Shown here: piece after piece, positions 1 to 8,096 of the stretch | How positions within the stretch are numbered: the stretch's first letter is position 1 | Layout of the letters: each line of letters starts with the position of its first letter | From: Commensalibacter papalotli | GTDB taxonomy: Bacteria; Pseudomonadota; Alphaproteobacteria; Acetobacterales; Acetobacteraceae | Length of the DNA: 26,821 bases | Direction: 5' to 3' | NCBI RefSeq assembly: GCF_947179115.1 | Contig: NZ_CAMXCI010000010.1 | Coordinates: 1-26,821, forward strand | Made by a program: the position numbers and the translations under genes | The notes under the pieces: generated by a model | Told to the model about the DNA's origin: nothing | Database searches by the model: none | Seen by the model: the letters and a program-made list of their open reading frames with translations, nothing else

Positions 1-77
<77 letters not shown>

Positions 78-134
78 ATATCTCAATAAATAAACTAAAA
101 AAACCCATATGAAGTTTTATTGTATTTAAAATTC

Positions 135-1050
135 TTAGTTATCAAATTCGTTTACTGGTAAGTACGCTTGACCTGTCTGAGAGGCATGACGTCTTACTCT
201 CGAAATAATTTCTTCAAAATTCATAATATCAGAGAAAAATAAGTATAAATGATTTACATCTATGATAAGTAATGTTGTTTTACCGCCAGATGCTTCCGAA
301 ATTGCTACTTTACTATAACCGCTTACAGATACCATTATCCCCATTGTGTTATCTGCCATTTTACTGACTTTTGCCTTTAAAGAGTCGATTTCTTCAGCTC
401 CAGATTGTTTTTTCGTAAATTTTAATTCTAAGAGATAGGTTGTACCCTTGTGAGTTAAAGAACCATCTATTTGTCTACCATTAGTGATATATGAATGTTT
501 TTTTGTATTTCACAAAAATCAAGTAATTGATAAAACCATCTTTCAAAAGCATATCCTCCATCTTGTGTTCCTATTTTAGATTGTAATTCTTCGAATCCTT
601 TTTGAAGTTTGCTTTTATCCGTTTGAGATCGCTGAATGCGTTCTTTTTGAATTTGGGCTCGTTTTTGTGTTTCCAGACGTTCTTTCTTAGATATAACGCG
701 TTCATTTTGTTCTTTTAAATATAATTTGAGCTATTGAACTGCTTTGTAGGCAGCTTGTATTTTTAAATCCGAATCTTCCCAAGGACCTCTTAGGTCAGGA
801 AAAGTGGATTGTTCTGATAGGCTATATGCCATTCGAGAAATAACAGCTTTACCTTTTGATGTTTGTTGTAATCGATTAAAAAGTCGATCTAAAAAATACG
901 TTTGCTCTCATCATTTGACCAAGTTGCAATGAATGTAGAAGCAATATGAGATGACATAAGAAATTTTTTAAGAGCCTCTTTTCGTCAATAAGACTTGAGT
1001 AGGGCTTCATAAGTTAAATCAATTAAGCGAGGAGTAATATTTATAGCCAT
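135..1050 (-). pseudogene. Decayed PD-(D/E)xK restriction-endonuclease-like gene
   Basis: Reading the minus strand from an ATG at 1050 gives one continuous protein of about 300 residues only after repair. There is an in-frame TGA near 985, a one-base loss in a T-run near 891, an in-frame TAG near 734, and a one-base loss in an A-run near 505. The N-terminal half is helical, with a charged, coiled-coil-like middle rich in Lys, Glu, Gln and Arg. The C-terminal half carries GRQIDGSL followed about 15 residues later by LLELKFTKK. That D...ExK spacing fits a PD-(D/E)xK (Mrr-like) nuclease core. The last 74 residues, ending at 135, remain open. The intact ancestor was probably a stand-alone nuclease, possibly for defence; that role is inference. 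Four independent lesions make function unlikely. Confidence 0.75.
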
Positions 1051-1413
1051 AAAAGCCCTTTCTGATTGATGCCTTTAACATTTTATATCTAGAGAAAGTT
1101 TAATTGGATTAATTGATTTTACGAATAATAACAAATGGAATAAGCGTTATGTAGCATTATATAATAATGTAATAAAGCCGATATAAAGTATAAGTTAGAT
1201 AGCAATTTTATTGATAATAAAAAGATTATATAATGAGACGAGTCTTAAATCAGGCATATATTATAGATGATAATTAAAAGATTAAGATCATGAAATATAC
1301 GTGGTTGGTTTTTATGATTCAAATAAGTAATATTCTAAAGGTTATTCTTGAAATTTTTCAAAATAAGAGGGATATATTTTAATATATTCTTAATTTTAAA
1401 TAGGATTTGTTAA
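1051..1413. other. AT-rich intergenic region upstream of ilvD
   Basis: This gap separates the nuclease pseudogene from ilvD, which are divergent, so it must hold the ilvD promoter. A TATAAT box is visible near 1229-1234, but no convincing -35 lies 16-18 bp upstream of it. The only other structure seen is a short reading frame at 1290-1382, listed separately. No terminator-attenuator hairpin is visible between that frame and ilvD. Confidence 0.5.
1290..1382 (+). CDS. Possible 30-codon branched-chain-rich leader frame before ilvD
   Basis: An ATG at 1290 opens 30 codons ending at TAA 1380-1382, 31 bp before the ilvD start. A second in-frame ATG lies at 1314. About 11 of 30 residues are Ile, Leu or Val, which is what a leader peptide sensing branched-chain amino acids would need, and ilvD is a gene of that pathway. 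Against it, AT-rich DNA yields many Ile codons by chance, the ribosome binding site is weak, and no terminator/antiterminator pair is visible. Treat as a hypothesis. Confidence 0.2.
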   Translation: MKYTWLVFMIQISNILKVILEIFQNKRDIF

Positions 1414-3249
1414 ATGCCCAAATATCGTTCACATACTTCTACCCAAGGTCGTAATATGGCGGGGGCTCGTGCATTATGGCGGGCGACTGGAATGAAAGAT
1501 GGAGATTTTAACAAACCTATTATTGCTGTGGTGAATTCATTTACTCAATTTGTGCCTGGACATGTGCATTTAAAAGATCTTGGTGATGTGGTGGCACGTG
1601 AAATTGAAGCCGCAGGTGGTGTAGCAAAAGAGTTTAATACGATTGCTGTTGATGATGGAATTGCCATGGGGCATGATGGCATGTTGTATTCTTTGCCTAG
1701 TCGAGAAATTATTGCAGATTCAGTTGAATATATGGTGAATGCGCATTGTGCAGATGCCATGGTTTGTATTTCTAACTGTGATAAGATTACCCCTGGCATG
1801 TTAATGGCATCGATGCGGTTAAATATTCCTGTGATTTTTGTTTCTGGTGGGCCAATGGAAGCAGGGAAAAGCACAGTTGCTAATCATAAACTTGATTTGA
1901 TTGATGCGATGGTGGTTGCAGGAAACAATAATATTTCTGACGCACAAGTTGCTGAGTATGAACGCTCAGCTTGCCCAACATGCGGATCATGTTCAGGAAT
2001 GTTCACGGCGAACTCTATGAATTGTTTGACCGAAGCCTTGGGGCTATCTTTTCCTGGTAATGGAACGACGTTAGCCACTCATAAAGATCGTGAATTGCTT
2101 TTTAAAAGAGCAGGTCGTCGTATTGTTGAATTATGTAAACAACATTATGAAAACGATGATAATAGCGTTCTTCCACGGTCAATTGCATCAATCGCAGCTT
2201 TTGAGAATTCGATGGCGTTAGATATTGCGATGGGTGGGTCAACAAATACGATTTTGCATTTGTTAGCAATTGCGCAAGAGGGGGACGTTCCTTTTACCTT
2301 AGAAAATATTGATCGTTTATCTCGTAAAATTCCACAACTTTGTAAAGTGGCTCCAAATACACAAAAATACCATGTTGAAGATGTGCATCGTGCTGGGGGT
2401 ATTTTCTCTATTTTGGCTGAGTTAGCCAAAGGAAATCTCATTGATACAACGGTTAAAACTATTCATTCTGATACATTGGCTGAAGCGATTCAACAGTGGG
2501 ATATTAATACGACAAAAGATGATGCAGTTTTACAGTTCTTTAAAGCGGCCCCTGGTGGTGTTCCCACACAGCAAGCATTTAGTCAAGACAGTCGTTGGAA
2601 GACTTTAGATACAGATCGTAAAGAGGGGTGTATTCGTAGTGTTGAGCATGCTTATTCCCAAGATGGTGGATTAGCGGTTTTATACGGAAATATTGCTGAA
2701 AATGGTTGTGTGGTTAAGACCGCAGGCGTGGATAAATCTATTTTGACCTTTACGGGAAATGCGAAAGTATTTGAAAGCCAAGATGCTTCTGTTGAAGGGA
2801 TTTTAGGCGATCAAATTGAACCTGGTGATATTGTGGTTATTCGCTATGAAGGGCCAAAAGGTGGGCCTGGGATGCAGGAAATGCTTTACCCAACCAGTTA
2901 TCTAAAATCTAAAAATCTTGGTAAGCTTTGTGCGTTGTTAACGGATGGTCGCTTTTCAGGAGGGACCTCTGGGCTTTCTATTGGGCACGTATCCCCAGAG
3001 GCAGCTTCAGGTGGTGCGATTGGATTGGTGGAAAATGGCGATAAAATCGTCATTAATATTCCTAATCGTTCTATTCAATTGGATGTGTCTGATGCTGATT
3101 TACAAAAACGTCGTGTTGAGCAAGATAAAAAGGGCTGGAAGCCTGCTAAAGCACGTGCCAGAAAAGTCAGCATGGCATTAAAGGCATATGCAATGATGGC
3201 GACAAGTGCTGATAAAGGTGCGGTTCGGAATAAAGAGTTGTTTGATTAA
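1414..3249 (+). CDS. ilvD: Dihydroxy-acid dehydratase
   Basis: Catalyses dehydration of 2,3-dihydroxy-isovalerate and 2,3-dihydroxy-3-methylvalerate to the 2-keto acids, the third step of valine and isoleucine synthesis, in the cytoplasm. The 611-residue protein matches the E. coli-type enzyme (616 aa) along its whole length. It has NCDKITPG around residues 121-128 with cluster-ligand Cys122, the ACPTCGSCSGMFTANSMNCL block at 187-204, and GRFSGGTSGLSIGHVSPEA near the C-terminus. These are the iron-sulfur and substrate-site signatures of the IlvD/Edd family. TAGGA at 1401-1405 lies 8 nt before the ATG. It is monocistronic, closed by a hairpin terminator at 3260. No other ilv gene is in the window. 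Confidence 0.97.
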   Translation: MPKYRSHTSTQGRNMAGARALWRATGMKDGDFNKPIIAVVNSFTQFVPGHVHLKDLGDVVAREIEAAGGVAKEFNTIAVDDGIAMGHDGMLYSLPSREIIADSVEYMVNAHCADAMVCISNCDKITPGMLMASMRLNIPVIFVSGGPMEAGKSTVANHKLDLIDAMVVAGNNNISDAQVAEYERSACPTCGSCSGMFTANSMNCLTEALGLSFPGNGTTLATHKDRELLFKRAGRRIVELCKQHYENDDNSVLPRSIASIAAFENSMALDIAMGGSTNTILHLLAIAQEGDVPFTLENIDRLSRKIPQLCKVAPNTQKYHVEDVHRAGGIFSILAELAKGNLIDTTVKTIHSDTLAEAIQQWDINTTKDDAVLQFFKAAPGGVPTQQAFSQDSRWKTLDTDRKEGCIRSVEHAYSQDGGLAVLYGNIAENGCVVKTAGVDKSILTFTGNAKVFESQDASVEGILGDQIEPGDIVVIRYEGPKGGPGMQEMLYPTSYLKSKNLGKLCALLTDGRFSGGTSGLSIGHVSPEAASGGAIGLVENGDKIVINIPNRSIQLDVSDADLQKRRVEQDKKGWKPAKARARKVSMALKAYAMMATSADKGAVRNKELFD

Positions 3250-3259
3250 ACTAAATCAG

Positions 3260-3297
3260 ATCCCACTAGAGAATTTTTAGTGGGATATTTTTATTTA
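3260..3297 (+). terminator. Rho-independent terminator of ilvD
   Basis: A perfect 9-bp stem ATCCCACTA (3260-3268) / TAGTGGGAT (3278-3286) with a 9-nt loop is followed by the T-rich tract ATTTTTATTT. It lies 11 bp after the ilvD stop codon. Confidence 0.88.
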
Positions 3298-3302
3298 ATT
3301 GG

Positions 3303-3324
3303 GGCAATATTTGATTTTATTGCC
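3303..3324. terminator. Weak hairpin between convergent genes
   Basis: The 7-bp arms GGCAATA (3303-3309) and TATTGCC (3318-3324) with an 8-nt loop sit just past the end of the minus-strand lipoprotein gene. A clean T-tract is absent on the minus strand, so this may be a weak or factor-assisted terminator. Confidence 0.3.
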
Positions 3325-3338
3325 AAATTTAATAAGGT

Positions 3339-3953
3339 TTATTCTTGTCTAGTGTAGACAATGCGTTTATTACTTCCTTGTGGATAAGTATTGAACGCAC
3401 TTTTTACACAATATTCTATAATAAAAGAAGCAACATTTGCACTGCCAGAATAGGTGCAGTTTGCTGTAAAAAGCTGTTGAGAGTCTGTAATCTTTGGTGG
3501 TGCAATACAGATATTATGACTTTGTTGTTCAGTATCGCAACTTAACAAACTATTGTTAGGTGACAGAGGTTTATAAAGGTTCATGGAGTAATGAATAGAA
3601 TTTTTATTTCGTGGATCTTGTTGAGCTTTCACAATGGCAATTAAAGTTGGTCTACCTTTGTTTTCTGGTGCCAGCCCTGTATCAACAACAGAATAGCCGA
3701 AATGAGTGAAAATTTTTTCAGTTTTAATTTTCGCTTGGGTTATATAATTCCAATTATAGTCTGAAAACGGATCTTTCGTCATAATAGATCGATCGGCGAT
3801 GACACGAATAATTGTATTCGTCGGGATAGGAATATTATAGTTTTGGCTCTGTTCTTGTATAGTAATATCTTCAGTGCATGCGTTTAATACTATAATAATT
3901 ATAGTACATGAAAATAGTTTGAATTTGTTGAGGCAATGAATAGGAATGGACAT
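3339..3953 (-). CDS. Putative lipoprotein of unknown function
   Basis: A 204-residue protein. Its N-terminus has a hydrophobic stretch rich in Ile and Val (about residues 14-23) ending in LNAC, a lipobox with the Cys near residue 26, so an exported, lipid-anchored protein is expected. The mature part has several Cys residues and no catalytic motif I recognise. AAAGGA lies about 6 nt before the ATG at 3953. It is homologous in layout to the broken gene at 4019-4698. Both share an R-I/V-I start to the mature domain, a GxSVVD element, an S-x-x-x-Y-x-P segment, and a C-terminal Ala-Phe-x-Thr-Phe/Tyr-Pro ending. The function is unknown; a tandem gene duplication explains the pair. Confidence 0.7.
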   Translation of the reverse strand: MSIPIHCLNKFKLFSCTIIIIVLNACTEDITIQEQSQNYNIPIPTNTIIRVIADRSIMTKDPFSDYNWNYITQAKIKTEKIFTHFGYSVVDTGLAPENKGRPTLIAIVKAQQDPRNKNSIHYSMNLYKPLSPNNSLLSCDTEQQSHNICIAPPKITDSQQLFTANCTYSGSANVASFIIEYCVKSAFNTYPQGSNKRIVYTRQE

Positions 3954-4018
3954 GATCTTTCCTTTGAATTTAGTTATTCTTTTATTATTTGGGTAGCAAC
4001 ATATCCATCAGGTGTATT

Positions 4019-4698
4019 TTAAAAATAAACAAGAGAATTTTGATTTAAAGGAAAGGTTGCAAATATAGCATCTGTCATTTTTTGATATATTTTATCGTCA
4101 ATTTTTGCATATATTTGGTCATACGTTAGGTTACTACTCTCGGCCTTTTCTATTTTATAGCTAATATGACTTGAGAAGATGGCATTTTGTTTATAGTTTT
4201 TAGAGTCAATGCATTGATTTATATCGTTACAAATAGATTTTGGATGGTAAATAGTTAAGCTATAGTCATATACGTAAGTGTTGGTAGTATGATTTTGATT
4301 ATAGCATGTTGTATATGTATTATTGCTGTCACCAACTCTTATATCAGACATTTCAATAAATCTTGCTTCACATACGAGTTGAGCGCCTTGAAAAGATTGT
4401 AATTTGAAGTTGGGCTCTATTAAAACAAACAGATTAGTTTTATAGAGGTATTTTTGTCAACTACACTACAACCTCGTTCAATAAGATGAGATTGTGTGCG
4501 TGCTTTAAGATTTTTATATATTCCAAAATCCTCAAAAATTGGATGGTTGGTTGTGATAAGAATTCTATCATTATTTGTAATTAGTTGCGAAGAGGCGTTA
4601 TTCTTAACATGTAATGATGTATTCCCAAAATGATAACATCCTGATAATAAGCAGCATATGATTGAGCCATAACTAGTTTTTGATATAAATTTTAACAT
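4019..4698 (-). pseudogene. Frameshifted paralog of the adjacent lipoprotein gene
   Basis: Translation from ATG 4698 gives a lipoprotein N-terminus (lipobox LLSGC near residue 21) and stops after 92 codons at 4420. From about 4440 downstream the coding sense continues in another frame to the stop at 4019. Adding one A in the run near 4439 joins the two into one protein of about 225 residues, aligning throughout with the intact 204-residue neighbour. The rejoined protein keeps the GCSVVD and IFATFP-type landmarks. Because the lesion is a single base in a short A-run, it could be recent decay, reversible slippage or a sequencing error. Function unknown. Confidence 0.72.
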
Positions 4699-4782
4699 AT
4701 GTTTATTGAGTGATATTTGTTTCTTATTCTAAAAAATAATGTTACAAATAAGATTAATGAATATCAATTGTTTTTTAATGAT

Positions 4783-4858
4783 TGGTATCCCGTACGGGAT
4801 TCGAACCCGTGTTACCGCCTTGAGAAGGCAGCGTCCTAGGCCTCTAGACGAACGGGAC
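4783..4858 (-). tRNA. tRNA-Glu (CTC anticodon)
   Basis: On the minus strand a 76-nt cloverleaf runs from GTCCCGT at 4858 to an encoded CCA at 4783-4785. The anticodon loop reads TTCTCAA, giving anticodon CTC for codon GAG. The first acceptor pair is G-T and the discriminator is A, unlike the two TTC copies next to it (G-C and G). The gene is the last of three tRNA-Glu genes in the direction of transcription. Confidence 0.95.
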
Positions 4859-4943
4859 ATAGGCTATGTATCATAGCAAAAAGTATAATAATCACATTAT
4901 ATATGATATTTTGTAAATCGCAGCAACCATATTTTTAAATGAT

Positions 4944-5019
4944 TGGCGTCCCGTACGGGATTCGAACCCGTGTTGCCGCCGTGAAAGGGCGATGTCCTAG
5001 GCCTCTAGACGAACGGGAC
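4944..5019 (-). tRNA. tRNA-Glu (TTC anticodon), copy 1
   Basis: A 76-nt minus-strand cloverleaf with acceptor GTCCCGT/ACGGGAC, anticodon loop CTTTCAC (anticodon TTC), T-loop TTCGAAT and encoded CCA at 4944-4946. It is identical to the copy at 5095-5170. It has its own promoter-like elements at 5039-5067. Confidence 0.96.
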
Positions 5020-5038
5020 AGAGGCAATGTGTTCTTTT

Positions 5039-5067
5039 TGAATAGCAGAACGAGCTATGTAGTCTAA
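5039..5067 (-). promoter_or_regulatory. Candidate sigma70 promoter of tRNA-Glu(TTC) copy 1
   Basis: On the minus strand TTAGAC (5062-5067) and TATTCA (5039-5044) are 17 bp apart, ending 19 bp before the tRNA 5' end at 5019. The spacing is ideal, though the -10 matches only partly. It mirrors the arrangement before copy 2. Confidence 0.5.
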
Positions 5068-5094
5068 ACACCAACAACCATATTTTTAAATGAT

Positions 5095-5170
5095 TGGCGT
5101 CCCGTACGGGATTCGAACCCGTGTTGCCGCCGTGAAAGGGCGATGTCCTAGGCCTCTAGACGAACGGGAC
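5095..5170 (-). tRNA. tRNA-Glu (TTC anticodon), copy 2
   Basis: A 76-nt minus-strand cloverleaf identical to 4944-5019, with anticodon TTC in loop CTTTCAC and encoded CCA at 5095-5097. It is the first of the three tRNA-Glu genes in transcription order and lies 61 bp after the end of recJ on the same strand. Confidence 0.96.
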
Positions 5171-5186
5171 AGAGGCAATGACGTTC

Positions 5187-5215
5187 TTAATACATGGGCA
5201 TGGTGATTAGGTCAA
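5187..5215 (-). promoter_or_regulatory. Candidate sigma70 promoter of tRNA-Glu(TTC) copy 2
   Basis: On the minus strand TTGACC (5210-5215) and TATTAA (5187-5192) are separated by 17 bp, and the tRNA begins 16 bp after the -10. This is a good match to the consensus and suggests the tRNA array is transcribed independently of recJ. Confidence 0.6.
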
Positions 5216-5231
5216 GAACAAAAAAATTTTT

Positions 5232-7055
5232 TTATACAAAAGCCGCATCTTTAATAAAAAAATCAGCATTTTCCCTGCCATTCCAGCTATTTGTGCGTAA
5301 CCAACCTGCTAAATGCATAGGACGACGATTATTATAATCTTCTAAATAAGGGGTAATAGGGTTTTGATCTGCTTTAAAAATCAAGGCCTTAATACTGGAA
5401 CCATTTTCACCTTGCAAGGTTAAACGCAATGTATTGTTGTCTTTACCGATTCTGTCAGAGCGTAAAATATGAACATGAGATAAGACAATCAAAGGCTCAT
5501 CATTCCCATTCCCAAAAGGGGTCAAACGCTCTATTTGTTTAGCTAATTCAACTGTAGCACCAGCAATAGTAGTCACCCCTTCGATTTCCAAATCAACAAC
5601 GCTGGGTGCTTGAGCTGCTTTAGAAAGATATTCATTCAAAAATTGGTGTAAAATCTCTGTTTGATCTTTGCGATAGCTATATCCAGCAGCCATCGCATGT
5701 CCACCACCATGCAGTAATAAGCCTGCTTGTTTTGCAGCGATAATTGCTGCCCCCAAATCCAGTCCAACTATAGAGCGTCCAGACCCTTTAATCGTGCCAT
5801 CTGAAAGCTCGGCTCCAATTAAGGTGGGTCTGTTAATTTGTTCTTTGATTCGTCCAGCGACAATACCAACAATCCCAGGATGCCAGTCACTATGATGCAA
5901 CATGATAACAGGAGAGCCTTTTTCATTCTGCTCTAGGGCTAAATCGGTTGCCTGTTGTAATACGCCTTGCTCAATATTTTGGCGCTGTTTGTTAATTGTG
6001 TCCAATCGTTCTGCTAATTGATGGGCTTCCACAGGATTGTGACAAGTTAATAATCTTAGTCCTAAATTTGATTCGGAAATACGACCACCAGCATTGATTC
6101 TGGGACCTAAGGCAAAACCACAACTGAATGCATCAGGTGCTTTTTGCACGCCCGAGACTTCTAGTAGGGCAGCTAGTCCAATACGCTCTCTTTTTCCTAA
6201 AATCTTTAAGCCTTGTGTAACCAGTGCACGATTTAACCCTGTTAGCGGCATCACGTCACAAATTGTCGAAAGAGCTACTAGATCTAGTAAATTAAGAAGA
6301 TCGGGTTTTGAGTGATTATCAAAATATTGTCTCTGTTGTAACGCGCGGGTCACGGCAATACAGGCAAGGAAACTGACACCACCAGCGCATAAATAACCTA
6401 GACCTGAATTACAGTCTAATTGATTGGGATTTACGCTGGCAAAAATAGAAGGTGCTGTTTCGCACTTATGATGATCTAAAACAATAATATCGGTTTTATC
6501 TTGTGGGGTTGCATCAAAGACTTGATGTGATGCAGCCCCACAATCAACACATATAATTAAGGTTACATCCTGATCGATTAAGCTTTGTAAGGCTGGGGCG
6601 TTAGGTCCATAGCCTTCTTTGATTCGATCAGGAATATAAACAATAGGGGAGAGGTGAAGATCGTTAAAAAACTGAGTTAAAATTGCTGAAGAGCAGCCAC
6701 CATCAACATCATAATCTCCAAAAATAGCAATTTTTTCCTGTTGAATAACGGCTTTGGCAATGCGATCGGCCGCTTTGTCCATATTTTTTAAACAAGAGGG
6801 GTTGGGCAATAAGTTTTTTAATTTAGGTTCAAGGAAATGCTCAACTGCTTGGGGCGAAACCCCACGCACGGCAATCATCCTGCCAACGATGTCGTAAAGC
6901 GAGGCTTTTTGAGCGATATGTTGAGCATGACGATCCAGTGTGCTGGAATCGCAAAAGGATGGCATACGCCATAACCACCGCCGCCCAGAAAGGCTTTGTT
7001 GTATATTCAGGGCAAGCGGTGCTTCGGAAGAAGTTTTTTTTAATAATTCAGACAC
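5232..7055 (-). CDS. recJ: Single-stranded-DNA-specific exonuclease RecJ
   Basis: RecJ degrades single-stranded DNA 5' to 3' in recombinational and mismatch repair. The 607-residue length is typical. The DHH phosphoesterase motifs are present: DYDVDG at 114-119, VDCG at 170-173, and DHH at 194-196. The DHHA1 part has GPRINAGGRI near 318-327 and GGGH at 450-453, followed by the OB-like C-terminal domain. The start is GTG at 7055, only 16 bp after the glpX stop, with a weak ribosome binding site. Translation is therefore probably coupled to glpX. It is the last gene of the operon running from 11689. Confidence 0.96.
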   Translation of the reverse strand: MSELLKKTSSEAPLALNIQQSLSGRRWLWRMPSFCDSSTLDRHAQHIAQKASLYDIVGRMIAVRGVSPQAVEHFLEPKLKNLLPNPSCLKNMDKAADRIAKAVIQQEKIAIFGDYDVDGGCSSAILTQFFNDLHLSPIVYIPDRIKEGYGPNAPALQSLIDQDVTLIICVDCGAASHQVFDATPQDKTDIIVLDHHKCETAPSIFASVNPNQLDCNSGLGYLCAGGVSFLACIAVTRALQQRQYFDNHSKPDLLNLLDLVALSTICDVMPLTGLNRALVTQGLKILGKRERIGLAALLEVSGVQKAPDAFSCGFALGPRINAGGRISESNLGLRLLTCHNPVEAHQLAERLDTINKQRQNIEQGVLQQATDLALEQNEKGSPVIMLHHSDWHPGIVGIVAGRIKEQINRPTLIGAELSDGTIKGSGRSIVGLDLGAAIIAAKQAGLLLHGGGHAMAAGYSYRKDQTEILHQFLNEYLSKAAQAPSVVDLEIEGVTTIAGATVELAKQIERLTPFGNGNDEPLIVLSHVHILRSDRIGKDNNTLRLTLQGENGSSIKALIFKADQNPITPYLEDYNNRRPMHLAGWLRTNSWNGRENADFFIKDAAFV

Positions 7056-7071
7056 TGGCTAACAGTTAAAT

Positions 7072-8079
7072 TTATTTAATATCCATTGGTTTTGCTAAGA
7101 TATTATGGCGTGCATTCACAAAGCGAACCGTTTTTGAACGAGAACGTGTGACCAAAGAATTGGTCCATACGTAATTTCCTCTCCATTGAACGCCTTTTAG
7201 AATATCCCCTGTGGTAACGCCTGTTGCAGAGAACAATACATTGCCACTGGCCATATCTTCTAAAAAGAGTTTTCTTTGAGGATCGCCTTCGCTCATTGTT
7301 TGGGCACGATCAATCTGAGATTGGTCTTCAAACAGTAAACGCCCTTGCATTTGCCCATCAAAGCATCGAAGTGCAGCTGCTGCTAATACCCCTTCAGGAG
7401 CACCACCAGAGCCAATAAATATATCAACATTACTATCAGGAATACAAGTAGCAATGATTCCAGCAACATCCCCATCAGAAAGTAATTTGACACGGACGCC
7501 GACTTCACGAGCCTTGGCAATCATTTCTTGATGGCGATCTCTGTCTAATGCGCTCAGTGTAATTTCAGAAACATCCACTTTTTTTGCTTTGGCCAGATTG
7601 CGCAGATTGGTTTCAATTGAATTATCAATATCAATGATACCTTCTGGATAATTAGGGCCAATGGCTATTTTATCCATATAAATATCTGGCGCATGAAGGA
7701 ATTTCCCTTCTTCAGCTAATGCAACCACAGTAATTGCATTAGGAAGATTTTTTGCGGTTAGATTGGTTCCTTCTAATGGATCGACAGCAATATCCATCTT
7801 TGGGCCACCAGAACCAACTTTTTCACCAATATAAAGCATTGGTGCTTCGTCCATTTCACCTTCACCAATAACCACTGTTCCTGAAATCGCCACAGTGTCA
7901 AAAGCATGCCTCATTCCCTCTACTGCGGCATTATCAGCTTCATTTTTTTTTCCTCGGCCGATCCAGCTAAACGATTGAATAGCAGCAGCTTCGGTGACTC
8001 TGACAAGTTCTAATGCAAGATTGCGATCGGAAACAGTATAGGTAGAAGTCGTAGGAGAAGAAAGAGGCATGGTAAACAT
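7072..8079 (-). CDS. glpX: Class II fructose-1,6-bisphosphatase
   Basis: Hydrolyses fructose-1,6-bisphosphate to fructose-6-phosphate in gluconeogenesis, metal-dependent, cytoplasmic. Of 335 residues, the GlpX signatures are plain: GEGEMDEAPMLYIGE at about 72-86, D-P-L-E-G-T at 100-105, and GSGGAPEGVLAAAALRC in the second half. Two starts are possible. ATG 8079 lies only 2 nt after AAGGA, whereas ATG 8070 (protein starting MPLSS) lies 11 nt after it. The longer form is given here, but the shorter by three residues is equally likely. It sits 17 bp after hom and 16 bp before recJ in one operon. Confidence 0.95.
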   Translation of the reverse strand: MFTMPLSSPTTSTYTVSDRNLALELVRVTEAAAIQSFSWIGRGKKNEADNAAVEGMRHAFDTVAISGTVVIGEGEMDEAPMLYIGEKVGSGGPKMDIAVDPLEGTNLTAKNLPNAITVVALAEEGKFLHAPDIYMDKIAIGPNYPEGIIDIDNSIETNLRNLAKAKKVDVSEITLSALDRDRHQEMIAKAREVGVRVKLLSDGDVAGIIATCIPDSNVDIFIGSGGAPEGVLAAAALRCFDGQMQGRLLFEDQSQIDRAQTMSEGDPQRKLFLEDMASGNVLFSATGVTTGDILKGVQWRGNYVWTNSLVTRSRSKTVRFVNARHNILAKPMDIK

Positions 8080-8096
8080 ATTCCTTAGGTAAGTGA

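Larger units (their letters stand above)
4924..5180. repeat. Tandem 106-bp exact repeat carrying tRNA-Glu(TTC)
   Basis: Positions 4924-5029 and 5075-5180 match base for base (offset 151 bp). Each copy contains the whole tRNA-Glu(TTC) gene plus about 20 bp beyond its 3' end and 10 bp before its 5' end. The 45 bp between copies is unique. The identity of flanks as well as tRNA points to a recent duplication or to gene conversion. Confidence 0.9.
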
